Positions 58,190 through 64,000 of a stretch of DNA of 64,000 nt are shown here, piece by piece. The stretch comes from Apostichopus japonicus. Lineage: Eukaryota; Echinodermata; Holothuroidea; Aspidochirotida; Stichopodidae. Each line of letters starts with the position of its first letter. Positions within the stretch are counted from its first letter, which is position 1. A program made the position numbers and the translations under genes. Under the pieces are notes generated by a model. That model was not told the DNA's origin. It saw only the letters and a list, made by a program, of their open reading frames with translations, and searched no databases. Location: positions 1,238,501 to 1,302,500 of the forward strand of contig NC_092570.1 in NCBI RefSeq assembly GCF_037975245.1, read 5' to 3'.

Positions 58190-58960
58190 ACCATGTTTGT
58201 AGGTTATTCACAGTTTGGGCTGTATTGACCTTCACCAAAACAATAGGGTTATTTAATTGATATGGATCATCGACATACCAAGTACATATCAAAATCTTAT
58301 TGCTTACTACAAAGATACTGGCCAGAGAGAACCTACAGGAACTCAGCAACTTACGCGAAATGCAGCTCGTACACCGGTTTCGTTGCGACAGTTTTGTACG
58401 GATGCCTGATCCGGACGACGAAATGATATAAGCTTGTGCATCATGATCGTAATGCAGAAACATGTATGTGATGACAGTATGGTCGATGTTGGGTACCGTA
58501 GATTGGGTTTTCTGAAAACTGCTTCTCTTGACCTCAAAGGAAATTTGACACGCATGAAATTCCACAGCGATTTTGTTCTCACCAAAGGCAATCTACATGC
58601 TTTGTTTGTACATTAACCCAATTTCACTTTTAGAGTAATTTCTCACAAGATTTTCAGACTTTCACCTCAGATCTGCTGACCTCACATGACTGTTGACCCG
58701 CGTCCAATATAATAGGGATCTCCTACACAATATGGGCCATCTACATACTAAGTATGCAATCCTTCCAAGTTACCCCTTCCTACAAGATATTGTGTTAACA
58801 AGCAGTTTAAGAGGTTTTTTAGTTTGACCTCTGGTGACCTCAAATGACCTTTGACCTCCACCAAAAACAATAGTAGTCTTTTTCCTAATATGGGTTACCC
58901 ATATGAAGAGTATGAGTTACATACAAGCTTCAATTGTTGAGATATCATGTTTACAAGAAA
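58190..58960. repeat. Dispersed repeat with diverged internal monomers
   Basis: Three related blocks occur. TGACCTTCACCAAAACAATAG starts near 58227, TTGACCCGCGTCCAATATAATA near 58692 and TTGACCTCCACCAAAAACAATA near 58850; each is followed by a variant of ATATGG..CATC and CATACTAAGTAT. TGACCTNNNGTGACCT and TGACCTTTGACCT direct repeats are present near 58830-58860. Confidence 0.55.
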
Positions 58961-58967
58961 GTGTCTC

Positions 58968-58994
58968 ATACACACACACACACACACACGCGCA
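58968..58994. repeat. CA dinucleotide run
   Basis: About ten CA units, then CGCGCACACGCA. Confidence 0.95.
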
Positions 58995-59311
58995 CACGCA
59001 CTAACCCACACAATCACCATCGCATTGATTTCTTCAGTCTTTGGCAAGGAATCAAAAGAGGCCTCTTTCTGGATATAATGCCCCAGAGAACTACAGCAAC
59101 TGAAATACAATGACTCAGACTTTTCTATTTTATTCTTTTTATTTCAAACCAAAAATATAGTATAAATGTAAAAATACACGAGGTACACAAAATATGAATA
59201 TATAGGGTAAGAGAAAAGATGTGATAAGGAGCTTGAAATAAACTTGATTGAAATGTACTGTAAAAGTCATCACAATCCCAGTTACCTATACCACTCCACC
59301 CCCTCTGAAGA

Positions 59312-59560
59312 CTTATAATAGAAATGATGATGATAATGATGATAATGACGATAATAATAGTAACAACAAAATAATAATAAGAATGATGATGATAAAGATA
59401 ACAATAGTAATCATAGTAACAACAACAACAAAAATAATAATAGCAATAAGAATGATGAGGATGACAATGACGATAATCATAATAAAAGTAATAATAGTAA
59501 AAACAACAACAATAATAATAATAACAACAATAAGAATGACGATGAATAATAATAGTAAAA
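59312..59560. repeat. Degenerate AAT/GAT/AAC trinucleotide region
   Basis: About 250 bases of mixed AAT, AAC, GAT and AGT triplets. Frames of Asn, Asp, Tyr and Ile runs on both strands are artefacts. Confidence 0.95.
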
Positions 59561-62521
59561 GGCATTTATACATTAAGTTGCCCATGGATTGGTGTACCTG
59601 AAACTCTCGACCCGCCCACCCTCCCCCACCACACCCCTCCGCTTTTCTTAATGGATGGGTGTAAGTTATCATGGTTCACTATTTCACTCAACAAATGCTG
59701 TAACATGCTTAATTGGACCACAGAAACATTGAGTGCTCCAAACCACCGTACTTCAGATGTTGTCAGCAACTGTTTCCATCGTCGAGGCATCTCAAGTAAC
59801 ACACTTTGCATTGAATTGGTGCCTTCATGAATAAAATGTAGTAAAATAAACGAATAGTTAGGAAGCAATACAATATATTTCGTAGATTTCAGGAAGTTAA
59901 GAAAACAAAATTAACAACTGTTCATAACTTTCTGCAGATCATTTCTCATGCTTTTGCTTTGTCGTGGCTCCTGCTTCAAGGTGTCCTGGGTATTACAGGG
60001 TATTAAACAAAGTCATTGCCCACGAAACCATGAGTATGATGCATTGAATTCAATGAATTTTTAATTATTTCTAGAAGTATAGAACAAATTAAAACCATAG
60101 GATAAACACAATCATTTCACATACTGAAAGGTGCCTTGTACTTACTGCATTGGTCAGGAGAGAAAACCCATAGGTTACCTTCATGTTTAAAGTTAAGCCT
60201 CTATTTTTCCATTTCTTCTTTGTTATAAGTGATTTGCTTGTAATCCTATCAAGAATATTGTTTCCCTGAAGACATACTGTGTTTATGCTTCTAATTGGCA
60301 ACACCTTTCAGTTTTAGTCAGATACCCCCAGCCCCTCAACCTCCACCCTAAAGTACTACAAAGTGCTTACTGGCAGGTGGTGGTTCCCAGTGTCAGCCAC
60401 TATAGAATAACAATACTTGTTCATACTTTTGGGGGTATTTTGGAACAGAGATTAGTCGAACTTTTGGCTTTAAAGGTAGTCAGTATAGGCCCCAAATTCT
60501 AGCATGCTATAACTGCTAGAAGTTTTCAAAAGTACTTTCCTGGAGGTCTTTACTATACAAACTGTTCTCAGAAATTTTAAGGAACACACAAGATGACTAA
60601 ATGTCCCAGTTAGGAATTTTCCTCAAAGTTTGTAATAAAAAAAAAGTTTAAGAATATTGACCAAAGGTGACCATATTTGAATATCTAGTATAGTTAGCCA
60701 ATAAAGTACACCTTTAAGAGGAACCCCACCTGGAATTAGTGATTTACTTGAAACACTCTCAATGCATATCTACTTTCTTTACCGGGCCTCTATACTGCAC
60801 AAAACATTTTACTCATTAACTTTTTCCTTGCAAGAATATAAAGAAATTACAAGAGACCTTTACATAGCCACACGAACAGTGACACCAATTTATGTGTTCA
60901 TTATGCTGTCCCCAATTCTCCATAGGCTTATGTATGCTGTGTCCACCACTTTCCATTTACCAGTTTCAGTATTAAACACTTCTGGGGTGGTACAGTGCCC
61001 TAAAATGGACAAAAACTAGACAGATAATATATGTGATTCATTGACTAATGCATGTCCTTAATGGAAACTGGGGAACACAGAATAGCAAATACGAAGGGAG
61101 AATTTATGGAGAACACTATACAAGATGAACATTGTTCATGATAACTTTATCTGGGGTGGTTAGGTGCAAAGTTAAGCACAAATGGATTACATACAAGTGA
61201 AAATATCGGTTTTTTTTCCAGTCATCTAATGGTGCTTATGAACACATTGGCTTTACAAGAGGTGCTCAAAATCATCCAATGTTAGCTCAGCCATGCCAAC
61301 ATGCTGTAATATTTGCATAGTTCAACAATTTGTTTCACTGATGAGAAATGTATGCCTATGTGTGTAATAAAAATTTCTTTTGTTTAAACATATGGGCCTA
61401 CACTAGCCTACAGAGCATCCCGGTGGGAAACTTCAGGTCCACTAACTACAGACATTTCCATACACATGGCTTATGGTGGATAACCAGTTTGCTGAAAGCT
61501 GTTCTTCTCTATAATAGTTATCTGTTCCAGTAGTTCCAAAGTCTGAGATGGCACCATCCAAACACATTTTCTTTAAACAGTTTTTGTTGTTGTTTAATCT
61601 GAAGTTAGCTGCCAAGCTAACAACTCATTTTGAGCCTTTCATTGGAACACCAGTGGATGGTCTATAATGAAGTCATGATAACTTTAAAATTACCCCTACT
61701 GTTCGCATTTGCTATGTAGAGTGATTGACACTAGAAAGCTAGATTACTGTATCACAAAGAAAATTCCTATGTAGACAATGTGAGGAAATTCAACGAGAGC
61801 TTTGGGATTGAAAAATCCTGTAATTCCTTTTGTTACAAGTCTCATGATGGTGCCGAATACTTGACCTTCTTTTTGGAAACTGTATGGCTGTATGATATCT
61901 GTTGATGGAATTGAACCATCTGCTGAATGAATTCTGCATCACCAGAACAGATTATATAATGGCCTAACAAGTTCCAAAAAGAAAAAAATCAATTTGGTCT
62001 ATGTTTCTAGCACCTGGAACTTTAAAACTGAAGTCCAATTTTGGAGTTGAATGTCAAAGAACAAATCATATCTCAATACAATTGCCACACATACTGTAGG
62101 GAATGAAACTTTGGAGAACCATCAGCAGATGAATGTATGAATATGATGAATGTGGAGTAAGTCATGGATGTGGAGTAAGTCTCCACTATATGGAAAATAC
62201 ATTGCATTCCACACAGCCCACCTATTTTGAGAAGACTTCATCAGGGGAAGAATAATCTTGTGCAACCTGTAAAAATGTTTTTTTTTTGCAGACAATGTTA
62301 TTAATGGCACAATCAATTTACAACGAATATCATAACATGTACAGGCCTATTGAAGTTCAATGAGTTTACACAGTTGGAGACCATTGCATTTCAATATCTC
62401 AATCAGACCTTTGTTTGTCTTCAAATCTATCATATTTCTGAAATATCATGGGGAAGTAGGAATAATATCTTCTTGTTTGAACAAATGTAGGACTGGAGAA
62501 GAAACATTATATAGCCTAGAC

Positions 62522-63011
62522 CAGGGTTGTCCAACCTACGGCCCGCGGGCCACAGTCCGACCCGCCTCAAGGCTGCGTCCGGCCCGCCAGAGATTATCTA
62601 CGGTGCGAAATTTTAGTGAGCAGATATATTGATAACAATTTGAAGCTATATAATCATCATCCGAACCTTCTGCGTCCAAAAAACTGCATACAGGTCAGTT
62701 TTTGTGACACTCTCTCAGTGGAGGAGGGGGGAGGGGCGGGCGGTCCGTTCATCCGTTTTATCAGGACGGAAAATAAATCAGTACCATTAGGGCCTGACTT
62801 TAGAATCCGTACCATATGAATGTGAAAGCTTACTTCGAATCGGCAGAATAACAACTGTATAATCAGTGCGCTCTGCTCGCAGTGCTCACATTTTGTTGCC
62901 TTGGGCTTCGGGCAAAAAATCGAGCGTAGGCTACTGTAGGGTTCATGCGGCCCCCTCCTTCATCATAATCATTCCATGTGGCCCTCCTCTGCAAAAGGTT
63001 GGACAACCCTG
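62522..63011 (+). mobile_element. hAT-like (Charlie-type) non-autonomous element
   Basis: The terminal inverted repeat CAGGGTTGTCCAACCT is perfect at both ends, followed on the left by ACGGCCCGCGGGCC, a word well known at hAT-Charlie ends. A perfect 8-bp duplication GCCTAGAC flanks it (62514-62521 and 63012-63019). 490 bp, no transposase frame. Confidence 0.93.
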
Positions 63012-63429
63012 GCCTAGACCTACCTGCCTGGAAGATCCACATGAATCTTCAACACGTCCCTCATCATGAGTTTGGTTTTCAGATAAATAGGTACAGGTGC
63101 CATACGAGCTGTAAACGTTAGGCCTTTGCCTATTTAATTATTAGGGCCTAGCCTACTCCAGTCTCACGTTTCAGTGTGTAACTGACTCATATGGACGAAT
63201 TGTCAATTTGTCAAGTAACGCAATAACGTTATTTTGTGAAAATCCGACCACTTTTACCTGCTAGTCCTCAGCACAGTCACCGGGCACACATGCATTGCGT
63301 TCATATCAAAAATAGGAACTGAAGCCTTCACTTTGGTTGTTCAGCGTAATAAAGTGACTGTAACTAGTATAGGCCTTGGCTATTAGTACGTAATTCCATG
63401 TACACTACTGAAACCGGGATCGGCATAAG

Positions 63430-63540
63430 TTTACACATGGGCGCAGACATGTTGTTTATCCAGGAAATGCCTGCGATTGGCTGAAACCCTAAATCTTTTC
63501 TGAGATCTATTTTGATTGGTGCTAACACTCTGTGACAACG
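63430..63540 (+). promoter_or_regulatory. Second copy of Rubicon-upstream sequence
   Basis: Matches the minus strand of about 50968-51085: ATGGGCGCAGACAT, GCGATTGGCTG, AGATCTATTTTGATTGGTGC and CTGTGACA occur in the same order. Both inverted CCAAT boxes are kept, but the CACGTG site is not. It may be a promoter for a plus-strand gene beyond the window, or a dispersed repeat. Confidence 0.5.
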
Positions 63541-64000
63541 TCGTAGTGTGACAGTCGTGGAATAAGGTGACCAGTTTAGGTGATTTCAGTTTTGCTACGC
63601 TCTTCTGGAAGCTTCATTACTATGAATACAAAGTTTGTTATTCAGTTCGTTAGTTTTGTTCATGAACAGTGTTAAAAGTCATGTTGGACGAATATAGGGC
63701 ATATTAACACTAATTACACTATATTCAGTGGAAGATATACTGTTGATTGCTCATCGAAGCCAATGAAGCCAGAAATATTACTTGTGCTTCATACACTTGA
63801 AATCGGAATAAACAGAGAATTTTCCACAACACTTTTATGTGACAATTTAGGTGTTTGTAACGAAAGCGCCCTTTCAGTTATAGCCCAATGTTTACCTTTG
63901 TCAAGTGTGCATCCATGGTGGTGGAGCTAGGAGGCCGTCGGGGAGGGGGCGGGGTTTCAGTTCCCCCGGAAGTTTTTTAAACATCAAAAAGTGCTCCATT
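63541..64000. other. Window end, possible start of another hAT-like element
   Basis: No gene seen. From about 63914, GGTGGTGGAGCTAGGAGG followed by a G-run resembles the left end of the element at 19620 (CAGTGGCAGAGCTAGGGG), but the other end would be outside the window. Confidence 0.3.

Larger units (their letters stand above)
56614..62521. other. Intergenic DNA with dispersed repeats
   Basis: No supported gene. Contains the repeat region 58190-58960, a CA run, a degenerate trinucleotide region and C-runs near 57750. Reading frames are short and featureless. Confidence 0.5.

Noticed and set aside
59125-59672. Frames rich in Tyr, Ile, Val or Asn on both strands
   Set aside because: Readings of the degenerate trinucleotide region.

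Overview
The window is animal nuclear DNA: AT-rich, with short exons bounded by GT..AG introns, no operons, many minisatellites and several inactive hAT-type transposon relics. The frequent TAGGCCTA-type words and the gene content suggest a deuterostome invertebrate, most likely an echinoderm (possibly a sea cucumber). That taxon is inferred from sequence style and is not proven.

Two protein genes can be reconstructed exon by exon and they converge. (1) On the + strand, 854-15077 encodes a seven-helix receptor of the cyclic-AMP-receptor-like (Dicty_CAR, class E-like) family. Ten common exons lead to a choice of two last exons, at 9674-9805 or 14895-15077, giving two different cytoplasmic tails (about 351 or 368 residues). 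(2) On the - strand, 49702 down to 23557 encodes the Rubicon (RUBCN) ortholog, the autophagy and LC3-associated-phagocytosis regulator. Eighteen phase-consistent coding exons carry an N-terminal RUN domain, a long Ser/Arg/Glu-rich middle, the conserved PI3K-complex-binding region and a complete zinc-binding Rubicon-homology domain. Only the short first coding exon is unresolved.

Layout: 1-853 lies upstream of the receptor. 854-15077 is the receptor, whose introns hold a long GAT array, a 20-bp minisatellite, a pyrimidine tract, a Penelope-like fragment and nested hAT-like elements. 15078-22439 is the intergenic gap between the two 3' ends, with one more hAT-like element. 22440-23602 is a minisatellite that merges with the last Rubicon codons. 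23557-49702 is Rubicon. About 50540-51260 is its candidate promoter (CCAAT boxes and a CLEAR/E-box-like CACGTG site). 51260-64000 has no gene I can support; it holds two hAT-like elements, dispersed repeats, and at 63430-63540 a second copy of part of the Rubicon upstream region.

The most striking structure is in Rubicon. One minisatellite repeats the last 16 bases of an exon together with its splice donor, so about twelve decoy 5' splice sites follow the real one. A second minisatellite repeats the C-terminal coding end and stop codon. A third site carries a broken partial copy of an exon. Several other arrays lie within tens to a few hundred bases of exons, so local tandem duplication appears to start at exon edges in this gene.
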